A stretch of DNA of 5,740 nucleotides from Thermoplasmata archaeon M9B1D (GTDB taxonomy: Archaea > Thermoplasmatota > E2 > DHVEG-1), in contig MUGC01000100.1 of NCBI GenBank assembly GCA_002900535.1, forward strand, positions 1-5,740, written 5' to 3'. The notes under the pieces were generated by a model, which saw only the letters and a list, made by a program, of their open reading frames with translations, had not been told where the DNA came from and ran no database searches. The position numbers and the translations under genes are program-made. Within the stretch, counting starts at the first letter, position 1. Each line of letters begins with the position of its first letter. This document shows, in pieces, positions 1 to 5,018 of this stretch.

Positions 1-40
1 ATAAGAATAAATCAATTAATGCTTTGACTTCTTTTTCCAT
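1..40 (-). CDS. Start of a small gene cut off by the left edge
   Basis: An ATG at 40 opens a frame that reads MEKEVKALIDLFL and runs off the window. It is preceded by a GAGGGATA Shine-Dalgarno element (44-51) at the same spacing as other genes in this array, and it starts 10 bases after the stop of the 84-aa gene. Thirteen charged and hydrophobic residues suggest an amphipathic helix at the N-terminus; nothing more can be said about function. The start is supported by the ribosome site rather than by homology. Confidence 0.7.
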   Translation of the reverse strand, partial: MEKEVKALIDLFL

Positions 41-49
41 TTTTATCCC

Positions 50-304
50 TCAAATATACCTAATTAATTCTTTTCTATCCATTATTACATCTAAGTCAAT
101 AAGCAAATGTAAAAAAGCAACATTAAAGGCATTCTTACCATAGTATTCCCTTATATATCTAAGAAATGCCCAGTTATGACCTATTCTTCTATGTCCACTA
201 CCATAACTATTTAACGCACTTAGACTATCAATTAATCTATGAACTTCTGGAATACTATATCCTAACAATAAATAATCTGCCTTTATATGTTGCTTCTTAT
301 TCAT
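50..304 (-). CDS. 84-aa His-rich helical protein, possible metal binder
   Basis: The protein has spaced histidines and acids that look like ligands: H6, H22, D26, H38, H43, H66, D70 and D72. Key stretches are HIKADYLLLG near the N-terminus, a GHRRIGH segment at 37-43 and HLLIDLD at 66-72. The arrangement resembles, from memory and not by search, small conserved phage and archaeal proteins with an 'H..ID ... HR...H ... H..D' pattern (DUF6915-like). A metal-binding helical bundle is an inference. The ATG at 304 overlaps the preceding stop as TAATG, with AGGAG a few bases upstream, so the two genes are probably translationally coupled. The stop (50-52) overlaps the GAGGGATA site of the next gene. 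No enzymatic role can be assigned. Confidence 0.85.
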   Translation of the reverse strand: MNKKQHIKADYLLLGYSIPEVHRLIDSLSALNSYGSGHRRIGHNWAFLRYIREYYGKNAFNVAFLHLLIDLDVIMDRKELIRYI

Positions 305-657
305 TAATCACTCCTGTCTTTTTTCGCTAAATCACTAGCTAAACCAATTAAATCGACAGGTAAAGATTCTCCCTCGCTTAATGTTTTTTCAAACATTCCT
401 AACCAAGTTATCATTTGTCCTTCAATCCTTTCTTTACAAGTTTGCTTTAATTTATCATCTAATCCATCCAATTCTCTAAGTATAATTTTCGCTGGATTAG
501 TCGATATGACATACTCCAAGGCTGTAGTTGTAAACTTCTCATATAATAACGCCTTATTAAATGATTCTCTGAACTCTTTTTCAAAATCGATTCTTTTGTT
601 ATCACTTGCCTCTTTACTTCTGGAACTTCCAGTTCCAATTCCTTTTTCTTCATTCAT
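304..657 (-). CDS. Hypothetical 117-aa acidic/helical protein
   Basis: No family is recognised. Residues 1-25 are polar and likely disordered (Gly, Ser, Lys, Glu rich, MNEEKGIGTGSSRSKEAS). The rest looks alpha-helical and mixed-charge, with a conserved-looking LRELDGLDDKLKQTCKERIEG segment around 60-80 and a C-terminal helix ending in a charged AKKDRSD tail. There is one cysteine and no signal peptide or membrane segment, so it is probably cytoplasmic. The ATG at 657 follows AGGAG with a 7-base spacer, and the stop overlaps the next ATG as TAATG. Its place between mini-genes suggests it belongs to the same co-transcribed accessory array. Other frames of this stretch are shadows. Confidence 0.85.
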   Translation of the reverse strand: MNEEKGIGTGSSRSKEASDNKRIDFEKEFRESFNKALLYEKFTTTALEYVISTNPAKIILRELDGLDDKLKQTCKERIEGQMITWLGMFEKTLSEGESLPVDLIGLASDLAKKDRSD

Positions 658-678
658 AACATATCTCCTATTAACATA

Positions 679-771
679 TCATACAATTTTATCCCTACAT
701 TCTAAAATAAAACTATTATTTTTAAAGACAATAACTTCACTTTCTTTTCTATCAACATAAAAAGACCTCAA
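679..771 (-). CDS. Putative 30-aa mini-protein with TTG start
   Basis: The frame TTG-AGG-TCT... encodes a basic, beta-like peptide of 30 residues (core FYVDRKESEVIVFKNN, ending ECRDKIV). The TTG at 771 overlaps the TGA stop of the Cys-rich 63-aa gene (shared TTGA). AAGGAG lies 9 bases upstream, inside the end of that gene. It fills what would otherwise be the only sizeable hole in the array; the next gene's SD and ATG follow within 25 bases. TTG starts are also used by the 268-aa gene in this window. The alternative ATG at 758 in another frame gives an 18-residue hydrophobic and lysine-rich peptide that looks less coding. The frame stays open upstream without an ATG, so the exact start is uncertain. 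Confidence 0.45.
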   Translation of the reverse strand: MRSFYVDRKESEVIVFKNNSFILECRDKIV

Positions 772-959
772 TCTATAAAACTCCTTATTTCCTTTATCCG
801 TTTGTTTAACCTTTTCCTTTCTTTTAACAAATAAATTAATTCTTCTTTTTTAATATGGACTATTTTATCTTCATCAGGACAAACATGAATGATAGACATT
901 TCCTCCCCATAAAGTTCTTCCCTCATTTCCTTTCCACAGATTTTACACTTATGATTCAT
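768..959 (-). CDS. 63-aa zinc-ribbon-like protein with helical tail
   Basis: The N-terminal half carries CKICGK (C5, C8) and a second IHVC cluster (H26, C27), consistent with a small zinc-binding knuckle. The second site is incomplete as a classical four-Cys ribbon, and His26 may complete it. Residues 35-63 form a highly charged Lys/Glu/Arg helix with Leu/Ile spacing, plausibly a coiled coil or nucleic-acid-binding tail. Size and layout match small phage zinc-finger proteins of unknown role; binding of nucleic acid or a host protein is inferred. The ATG at 959 sits just after the stop of the 36-aa membrane gene, and its SD is the GAGGGATA at 963-970, embedded in that gene's last codons (GAG GGA TAA). 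Confidence 0.85.
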   Translation of the reverse strand: MNHKCKICGKEMREELYGEEMSIIHVCPDEDKIVHIKKEELIYLLKERKRLNKRIKEIRSFID

Positions 960-961
960 TT

Positions 962-1072
962 TTATCCCTCAACTAATATTATTCCTAATAACATTCCAAC
1001 TAACAAACCAATAATACAACCAGAAATAAATGTAAACCAAAACGGAAAATCTCTAAATCTCTTATCATTCAT
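962..1072 (-). CDS. 36-aa single-pass membrane mini-protein
   Basis: This short frame reads MNDKRFRDFPFWF, then one hydrophobic stretch to about residue 34 with Gly-spaced small residues (SGCIIGLLVGMLLG), ending VEG. The GxxxG-like spacing suggests helix packing or oligomerisation in the membrane. The basic N-terminus (K4, R5, R7) suggests an N-in orientation. Its SD is AGGGATA (the GGGATAA just upstream), which also encodes the end of the preceding 30-aa gene. Function is unknown; in a viral setting such proteins can be holin-like, membrane-anchoring or exclusion factors, but nothing here distinguishes these. Confidence 0.75.
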   Translation of the reverse strand: MNDKRFRDFPFWFTFISGCIIGLLVGMLLGIILVEG

Positions 1073-1074
1073 AT

Positions 1075-1167
1075 TTATCCCTGCCTTTCATTTAAATAAA
1101 TACAATTATCATCTATACAATTTTCAAATGAACAGATTTTTTCTTCGTTATGAATACACATTAACAT
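1075..1167 (-). CDS. 30-aa Cys-rich mini-protein
   Basis: The frame begins MLMCIHNEEKIC and ends NERQG, with four cysteines (C4, C12, C17, C22) and H6. Even spacing of Cys through an acidic peptide suggests a metal-binding knuckle or disulfide-linked peptide. GAGGGATA (1173-1180) lies 5 bases upstream of the first ATG. A second in-frame ATG (1161) is possible, but the SD spacing favours 1167. Its stop lies within the SD of the next gene and 2 bases before that gene's ATG. There is no recognisable family. Confidence 0.7.
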   Translation of the reverse strand: MLMCIHNEEKICSFENCIDDNCIYLNERQG

Positions 1168-1171
1168 TTCT

Positions 1172-1354
1172 CTATCCCTCTTTTAATACAACATTTTCCA
1201 ATAACAAAGTAAAATTAAAATAAAAAATACCAATTAAGATAAAAAACCAACCTAATAAAACACTATTTAAAATCTGATAAGCTAAAAATGCACCAATAAT
1301 AAAACCAATAGCAAATACTATATGAACAAAAACAACTAATCCAGCATCATTCAT
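1172..1354 (-). CDS. 60-aa two-helix membrane protein
   Basis: Two strongly hydrophobic segments (about residues 6-27 and 32-52) are separated by a short turn (QILNSV), giving a hairpin membrane topology with a charged C-terminal tail ending in LKEG. Size and topology resemble small holin-like or membrane accessory proteins; this is inference only. The frame is open 12 codons further upstream to 1390, but the ATG at 1354 is preferred: GAGGGAAAA lies just before it and it overlaps the end of the preceding 67-aa gene by 8 bases. The final codons GAG GGA TAG double as the GAGGGATA ribosome site of the next gene. Confidence 0.8.
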   Translation of the reverse strand: MNDAGLVVFVHIVFAIGFIIGAFLAYQILNSVLLGWFFILIGIFYFNFTLLLENVVLKEG

Positions 1355-1550
1355 TTTTTCCCTCAACTTCAATAAGCCATTTATTGTCAATCATCCATTG
1401 AACATTCGCCTTACAAATTTCAAGACCTCTACCATCATTAAATTTTTCATTATGATTCAAACCATAATCATCCATATGTTCTTCAATCCATTCTTGTTTT
1501 GTCATTGTTTTTCCGATTGGTTTTCCTTTAACAAGTTTATATTTTTTCAT
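1347..1550 (-). CDS. Hypothetical 67-aa basic protein
   Basis: This small soluble protein has a Lys-rich N-terminus (MKKYKLVKGKPIGKTMT), a helical KQEWIEEHMDDYG segment, a FNDGRGLEICKANVQWMIDNKWL middle and an acidic tail. The repeated Trp residues (W21, W52, W58) and the pattern of aliphatic residues suggest a compact fold with a helix-turn-helix-sized core. No family is recognised with confidence. The ATG at 1550 follows AAGGGGATAA, a variant of the array's recurring SD. It overlaps the downstream membrane gene by 8 bases, so coupled translation is likely. Confidence 0.82.
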   Translation of the reverse strand: MKKYKLVKGKPIGKTMTKQEWIEEHMDDYGLNHNEKFNDGRGLEICKANVQWMIDNKWLIEVEGKNE

Positions 1551-1565
1551 TATGTATTATCCCCT

Positions 1566-1652
1566 TTATGCTCTAAACACACAAGTTTCTAAACAACAAT
1601 CTATACACCAAATACTGAATGGTGTATCTTTATAAACAGTTTCTTTTACCAT
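1566..1652 (-). CDS. 28-aa Cys-rich mini-protein
   Basis: The frame reads MVKETVYKDTPFSIW followed by a cysteine cluster CIDCCLETC (C16, C19, C20, C24), ending FRA. The CxxCC...C arrangement is typical of a small metal site or redox motif, though too short to assign. The start overlaps the end of the 43-aa gene (ATGGTAA). AGAGGT lies about 8 bases upstream within that gene. The AT-rich bases after its stop hold the SD of the 67-aa gene. The overlap, SD and Cys clustering support it being real despite its size. Confidence 0.65.
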   Translation of the reverse strand: MVKETVYKDTPFSIWCIDCCLETCVFRA

Positions 1653-1777
1653 TTTAAATTACCTCTAATAATCTCTGCAACTTGTAAACCTGTATAAAGG
1701 TCAAATGGATACTTATCAAACTCCTCTGCAATAGATTCAATTATTTGTTCTTCTTCCTCAGTTAAATTATGGTTCAT
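1646..1777 (-). CDS. Hypothetical 43-aa acidic helical protein
   Basis: The frame reads MNHNLTEEEEQIIESIAEEF, then DKYPFDLYTGLQVAEIIRG, ending NLKW. It is acidic at the N-terminus and probably two helices around a YPFDLYTG turn. No family is recognised. The GAGGGATA octamer at 1781-1788 sits directly upstream of the ATG at 1777. The gene starts 20 bases after the stop of the phosphoribosyltransferase-HAD gene, so it may be the first member of the mini-gene array or a continuation of the enzyme operon. It overlaps the next gene by 7 bases. Confidence 0.75.
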   Translation of the reverse strand: MNHNLTEEEEQIIESIAEEFDKYPFDLYTGLQVAEIIRGNLKW

Positions 1778-1780
1778 TTA

Positions 1781-1788
1781 TATCCCTC
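1781..1788 (-). repeat. Recurring SD element GAGGGATA (one of four exact copies)
   Basis: On the minus strand GAGGGATA occurs exactly at 44-51, 963-970, 1173-1180 and 1781-1788, each just upstream of a start codon. Near copies are CAGGGATA (1076-1083), GAGGGAAA (1357-1364) and GGGGATAA before 1550; another AGGGATAA lies at about 687-694. GAGG is ordinary SD, but the conserved GATA extension goes beyond what simple pairing to the 16S tail requires. At 963 and 1173 the same bases encode the Glu-Gly end and stop of the previous gene. Confidence 0.75.
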
Positions 1789-1796
1789 AATTTATT

Positions 1797-2678
1797 TTAA
1801 GAATACAACCTCATACTGCTGATGCACAACACAGGAATATTCGTATGATAATTAATCATCCTTGCCTGATTATCGTTACTCTCAATAAACAACCCAAGTT
1901 TCAACTTCTTAACATTATTAACTTTATTAATCCCATATCTCCCCTTTCGACTATCCCATCTTTCATCCCACATAATAAGATGCCTATAAGACACATTGTT
2001 CTTCTTCAACCAATCAACAGTGATATTCCTAAAACATTCCAACCTATTAGTAATAATATAATCAATACGATACTGAGGAATCAAAAAAGGTTTAGCATAC
2101 ACCAAGTTTTCACGATAAACATCCACATCTTTAACACCAACAAGATCCTTATCATTACATAATACACCATCAAGATCAAAACCTATCAAATAATTCCTGC
2201 GAGATTTAATAAACGCCCATTCATATAAAACACGATCCCCAGTTAAAGACAGATATTTATCAACTTTTTTAAAACCATTCTTATGAACAAAAACAGAAAG
2301 AGTTAAAACATTAAAACCCATATTTACAAGCATAGTTTTACAATTATTGAAACTACTACCTGAAACAACACTATCATCAACAAGCAAAACATTTTTAACA
2401 TTTTTAAAATAACCACTAACACTAACAACACCATCTTCAAGATCATACAATGTTACAAGTGGTTTTCCAGTAAAAAGACTTATAATACTCGCAGGAAGAA
2501 CACCCGAACGCGGTATTCCCATCACTGCATCAAAACCCATATCAACTATATCAATTAAATTATCCTTAACTAAATCTACCATATCATTAATTTTAAAAAA
2601 CTGCATCCTACCCTTCACCATATTATCAACATAAGATACAAGTTTTGCATTAAGACCTATAAAAAAATTATTCAACAT
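1797..2678 (-). CDS. Type I phosphoribosyltransferase fused to a HAD phosphatase
   Basis: Two domains are joined in 293 residues. The N-terminal half (about 20-150) is a PRPP-dependent phosphoribosyltransferase fold: a GIPRSGVLPA loop at 54-63 matches the pyrophosphate-binding loop, and VLLVDDSVVSGSS at 97-109 is the PRPP signature with the acidic pair D101/D102. The C-terminal half (about 163-293) is a HAD-type hydrolase: DLDGVL at 168-173 supplies the nucleophile and general acid (D168, D170), IITNR at 208-212 is motif II (T210), and FIESND at 264-269 takes the place of motif IV with a single Glu (E266) plus D269. A transferase followed by a phosphatase would make and then dephosphorylate a ribosyl phosphate compound; the acceptor base or metabolite is unknown. 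It follows the methyltransferase by 3 bases, so it is the third gene of the enzyme cassette. The ATG at 2678 has only a cramped SD (AGGAT), so the start is less certain than the domains. Confidence 0.85.
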   Translation of the reverse strand: MLNNFFIGLNAKLVSYVDNMVKGRMQFFKINDMVDLVKDNLIDIVDMGFDAVMGIPRSGVLPASIISLFTGKPLVTLYDLEDGVVSVSGYFKNVKNVLLVDDSVVSGSSFNNCKTMLVNMGFNVLTLSVFVHKNGFKKVDKYLSLTGDRVLYEWAFIKSRRNYLIGFDLDGVLCNDKDLVGVKDVDVYRENLVYAKPFLIPQYRIDYIITNRLECFRNITVDWLKKNNVSYRHLIMWDERWDSRKGRYGINKVNNVKKLKLGLFIESNDNQARMINYHTNIPVLCISSMRLYS

Positions 2679-2681
2679 ATC

Positions 2682-3161
2682 CTACTCAACCTTTTTTAAC
2701 TTATATTCCCATTCATCAGCAAACAAGTTCAAAAACCAATTACGAAAACGATAATACATCCGTATATAATGTCGAATATGCCTTTTTTGATAAACCAAAG
2801 AAAAATAATTACCTGTTTGCCCATTCTTATCAGATTTATTAGTCAAACCTTTAAAATAATCTTTAACATGAATACCACGTTGATGCGCATAATTAAAAAC
2901 ACCAATCGGTAATTTAATCACAATCTCACCATCTTTTTTCAAAATCCTGCGCATCTCCATCATAAAACCATATTGATCCAATAAATGTTCTAAAACATGA
3001 CTAACTAATATAAAATCAAAAGTATCATTATCAAAAGGATAAGGATAAACATTTAAATTATGGTAAACATCTGCTTTTACACTTTCATCAAAATCCATAT
3101 TAATAAAATTTTGCTTATAATCACGCCCACAACCAACATTAAGATTCACTTTCTTTTCCAT
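2682..3161 (-). CDS. Class I SAM-dependent methyltransferase (Methyltransf_11 type)
   Basis: The glycine-rich SAM loop is LNVGCG at 7-12, followed by the acidic residue of motif II in NMDFDE (D23 region). The IDT-type motif FDFILVSHVLEHL (48-60) and a post-motif strand LKKDGEIVIKLP (74-85) complete the Rossmann core. The HVLEH stretch is typical of small glycan- and metabolite-modifying methyltransferases rather than DNA methylases, and no DNA-recognition domain (DPPY/NPPF) is present. At 159 residues it is close to a minimal domain. The C-terminal region is basic and aromatic (RHIRHYIRMYYRFRNW). It starts 2 bases after the sulfotransferase stop with GGGAG upstream, so both are probably co-translated. 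The target (sugar hydroxyl, carboxyl or small molecule) is not determinable. Confidence 0.88.
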   Translation of the reverse strand: MEKKVNLNVGCGRDYKQNFINMDFDESVKADVYHNLNVYPYPFDNDTFDFILVSHVLEHLLDQYGFMMEMRRILKKDGEIVIKLPIGVFNYAHQRGIHVKDYFKGLTNKSDKNGQTGNYFSLVYQKRHIRHYIRMYYRFRNWFLNLFADEWEYKLKKVE

Positions 3162-3163
3162 TA

Positions 3164-3754
3164 TTAAACTCTCCCAAAATTAATAACATACTTATATAAT
3201 TCTTTTAAAAAATTATTTAATCTAAATACCTGCAAACTTAATACTCCAAGTCTACGATTATATATTTTATCTGAAAGATTATTTAATATTTTATCTACTG
3301 TAATAGAATCAACCCCCATGAATTTAAGCATCTCTTGTATAACTTTATGCTTATCTTTTACAAAATCTTCAAAATTATAGATAAAAACATTATCAAAATT
3401 ATTATTTATAAAAGAAATATATGAATCAAAATCCAACAACCTCTTATCAAAAACATTATCAAACCATTTCTTATAATTATAAAATCCACCCAGACCACCA
3501 TAAATATATTGGTTATAACAACTTTTAGTCCATGAATCTTTATCCCTAACTCCTAAAATTATTTTAGTTTTCCTACCATACATTCTATGAATACCCATCA
3601 ATAACATCATTCTTTTCTCATATTCAATTTTAGAACTATTAATAGGATAACCACTCAATGATTCCTCACTAATAATATCTTTATTGATATAAGCAAACAC
3701 TTGCCTTTGTAAAAAAGTAGTACCCGTCTTATGTAAACCAATATGGATAATCAT
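3164..3754 (-). CDS. Short PAPS-dependent sulfotransferase
   Basis: The N-terminus IHIGLHKTGTTFLQ is the P-loop-like 5'-phosphosulfate-binding motif of PAPS sulfotransferases. GVRDKDSWTKSCYNQYI (68-84) is the 3'-phosphate-binding motif, with R70, S74 and S78 as the expected contacts. FIYNFEDF (124-131) matches a later core strand. The expected reaction is transfer of sulfate from PAPS to a hydroxyl on a carbohydrate or other acceptor. At 196 residues it is shorter than typical members (about 250-300), and the C-terminal GxxG/adenine-loop part is not obvious, so the fold may be compact or trimmed. GGAGG lies 9 bases before the ATG (3754), inside the end of the 36-aa gene. It is the first gene of the three-enzyme cassette. 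PAPS supply from the host would be required. Confidence 0.85.
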   Translation of the reverse strand: MIIHIGLHKTGTTFLQRQVFAYINKDIISEESLSGYPINSSKIEYEKRMMLLMGIHRMYGRKTKIILGVRDKDSWTKSCYNQYIYGGLGGFYNYKKWFDNVFDKRLLDFDSYISFINNNFDNVFIYNFEDFVKDKHKVIQEMLKFMGVDSITVDKILNNLSDKIYNRRLGVLSLQVFRLNNFLKELYKYVINFGRV

Positions 3755-3757
3755 ATA

Positions 3758-3868
3758 TCACTTCCTCCATTCACCAACCAAATCTTTAAAAAAACTAATA
3801 ATAGGTGCAGCACAAAAACCCACCACCGAAACAAACAACAACAATACAAGATACCTAACAGGAATCAT
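3758..3868 (-). CDS. 36-aa hydrophobic mini-protein
   Basis: The frame reads MIPVRYLVLLLFVSVV, then GFCAAPIISFF, ending VGEWRK. One hydrophobic span (about 5-27) with a basic tail gives a single-pass membrane or cleavable-signal-like peptide; VVGFC is lipobox-like but the protein is very short. Its ATG overlaps the TGA of the 68-aa gene (ATGA), and its last codons contain the GGAGG that serves as SD for the sulfotransferase, so it links the control unit and the enzyme cassette in one transcript. A role in membrane localisation of its neighbours is only a guess. Confidence 0.7.
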   Translation of the reverse strand: MIPVRYLVLLLFVSVVGFCAAPIISFFKDLVGEWRK

Positions 3869-4071
3869 CTATGCTTACCACCATGACCAATCAAAAAACA
3901 AATACGATTACCATTGATTGAATTATTATTCTTTATCTCATCAAATACAACTAAATGCTCTCGCAATATCCGATACATATTATTGATAATCCTAATCGCT
4001 TCATCCAGTTCATCAACAGAATTGCATCCCATCAAGATCTGACTACAATCAAAACCAATCTTCTCATTCAT
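3865..4071 (-). CDS. Hypothetical 68-aa protein
   Basis: A soluble, mainly helical protein: MNEKIGFDCSQILMG, then VDELDEAIRIINNMYRILRE, a short acidic/Asn linker (NNNSINGN) and a Gly/His-rich end (IGHGGKHR). C9 and C16 are the only cysteines. It overlaps the winged-helix gene upstream and the 36-aa gene downstream by ATGA at each end, so its production is probably coupled to both. No family is recognised; close coupling to a DNA-binding protein makes a partner or accessory role plausible. Confidence 0.8.
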   Translation of the reverse strand: MNEKIGFDCSQILMGCNSVDELDEAIRIINNMYRILREHLVVFDEIKNNNSINGNRICFLIGHGGKHR

Positions 4072-4874
4072 CTGAACATCCCCTCACTATTATCCAAACT
4101 TTTAAACCCATTACCCACAGGGAGAAACATACGCTCAAACATATCCAACAAACTACTAACAGGAACATCACACTTAATATGCTGCTCAACCCTAGCAACA
4201 CCCAAACGTTCCTTATTATAAATCCTAAACCAATGATCCGTATATGCCTTCAAAGACAACTCGTTACAACCACTCATACGGACCTGACGGAAATCTTTTG
4301 CTTCACCAAAACTAACCACCCTCTGATTACTGAACAAACCCAAGAATGAGATAACACCCTCGCAATGCTTCAAAATATCACGAAACTCAAAATAATTAAC
4401 AGGATGATTACTGCAATTCAAATAAAGATCAATCCTACCCATCCCATGAACCACAATAGTAATACGCCTATCAACATCATCCTGATAATTGAAAACATGA
4501 ACAAATCTTTTATTAGTCTTTAAAACAAAACCATTAGCTTTTAAACGATTAACATCATCAACGTCTAAACTGCAATCTTTGGCAGGGATAGTATCTATAC
4601 CTTTTTGCAATTTTCTAACACGATTCATGCTTATCTGTATGCCATGGAGAAGTGTTGGAGGATGTTCAAGGTAATAGAGTGTTTCACCATCTATCTTAAT
4701 CCTATAATAACCATGTTTTTCTCGGAGAATAATACCTTTTTCATTTAATCTTCTAAGTTCAGAACGAATACTGTTTATATTAAGATGTAAATAATGTTCA
4801 AGACTTTTAGCACTATAGGAGTGAAGTGGGTTTTTTTTAAGGAAAACAAGTATAGTGGATGCCACTTCACTCAA
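4068..4874 (-). CDS. Winged-helix protein with uncharacterised C-terminal domain
   Basis: Residues 1-62 form a winged-helix domain: a helix (STILVFLKKNP), a recognition unit SAKSLEHYLHLNINSIRSELRRLNEKG, and a wing ending REKHGYYRIKIDG. The remaining 200 residues mix strands and helices (RITIVVHGMGRIDLYLNC, then HPVNYFEFRDIL), a pattern I faintly associate with archaeal element-borne DNA-binding proteins, not verified. It may be a transcriptional regulator or a replication/partition initiator. The start is TTG at 4874, fixed by a perfect AGGAGG (4883-4888) 8 bases upstream; no nearby ATG gives a better start. A hairpin (4891-4916) sits directly 5' of that SD. Translation is coupled downstream to the 68-aa gene by an ATGA overlap. 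It is the largest regulatory candidate in the window. Confidence 0.85.
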   Translation of the reverse strand: MSEVASTILVFLKKNPLHSYSAKSLEHYLHLNINSIRSELRRLNEKGIILREKHGYYRIKIDGETLYYLEHPPTLLHGIQISMNRVRKLQKGIDTIPAKDCSLDVDDVNRLKANGFVLKTNKRFVHVFNYQDDVDRRITIVVHGMGRIDLYLNCSNHPVNYFEFRDILKHCEGVISFLGLFSNQRVVSFGEAKDFRQVRMSGCNELSLKAYTDHWFRIYNKERLGVARVEQHIKCDVPVSSLLDMFERMFLPVGNGFKSLDNSEGMFR

Positions 4875-4890
4875 ATTATAGTCCTCCTCT

Positions 4891-4916
4891 CATAGACGAA
4901 AACAATTTTCTATATG
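4891..4916 (-). promoter_or_regulatory. Hairpin just 5' of the winged-helix SD
   Basis: Minus-strand arms CATA..GAAAA and TTTTC..TATG pair (4 bp plus 5 bp with a small internal loop and a 3-base apical loop), ending 3 bases before the AGGAGG used by the TTG-initiated gene. Such a structure could expose or occlude the ribosome site. It is AT-rich, so thermodynamic support is modest. Confidence 0.4.
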
Positions 4917-4928
4917 ATTTTTTATTAT

Positions 4929-4973
4929 GGGGGAATAGAGGAGAGATGGTGGGGGAGGGAGGAAAGGAATGGG
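4929..4973 (+). other. G-rich purine tract, quadruplex-capable
   Basis: The plus strand holds runs GGGGG (4929), GGGGG (4951), GGG (4957) and GGG (4971) plus several GG pairs, all linked by purines. A three-tier G-quadruplex would need one 17-base loop; two-tier forms need only short loops. The minus strand is a pyrimidine tract. Homopurine stretches of this type can affect replication or transcription; whether this one does so is unknown. Confidence 0.45.
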
Positions 4974-4989
4974 ATGCGAACTAAAAATA

Positions 4990-5018
4990 TTCACACAGGA
5001 GTTACCTCCCCCAGTGAA
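4990..5018 (-). terminator. Interrupted hairpin followed by TATTTTT
   Basis: Arms TTCAC/GTGAA and GGAG/CTCC pair around a 4-base loop, with a small internal loop between them. On the minus strand the hairpin is followed at once by TATTTTT, as in a weak intrinsic terminator after the 97-aa winged-helix gene. It could also be an attenuator or a non-terminating regulatory hairpin, since the stem is interrupted. Confidence 0.4.

Noticed and set aside
459..653. Second minus-strand frame inside the 117-aa gene
   Set aside because: It is fully nested, with no independent SD; the 117-aa frame has the proper SD and coupled ends.
657..690. Ten-codon TTG leader peptide ahead of the 117-aa gene
   Set aside because: It has an AGGGATAA-like site, but it is too short to support, and the 117-aa gene has its own AGGAG.
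506..760. Plus-strand 84-codon frame
   Set aside because: It is antisense to the 117-aa gene with no SD, and its Leu/Ser-rich low-complexity product is typical of a shadow frame.
855..1223. Plus-strand 122-codon frame
   Set aside because: It runs antisense across four well-supported small genes; its Phe/Asn/Ile-rich translation and missing SD indicate a shadow of AT-rich DNA.
1355..1390. N-terminal extension of the 60-aa membrane gene
   Set aside because: The SD directly before 1354 and the coupled overlap favour the shorter start; the extension adds polar residues ahead of the membrane hairpin.
1845..2162. Plus-strand 105-codon frame
   Set aside because: It is antisense to the HAD domain, which carries clear motifs; the translation is Ile/Pro/Asn repetitive.
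3955..4221. Plus-strand 88-codon frame
   Set aside because: It is antisense to the overlapping 68-aa and winged-helix genes and has no ribosome site.
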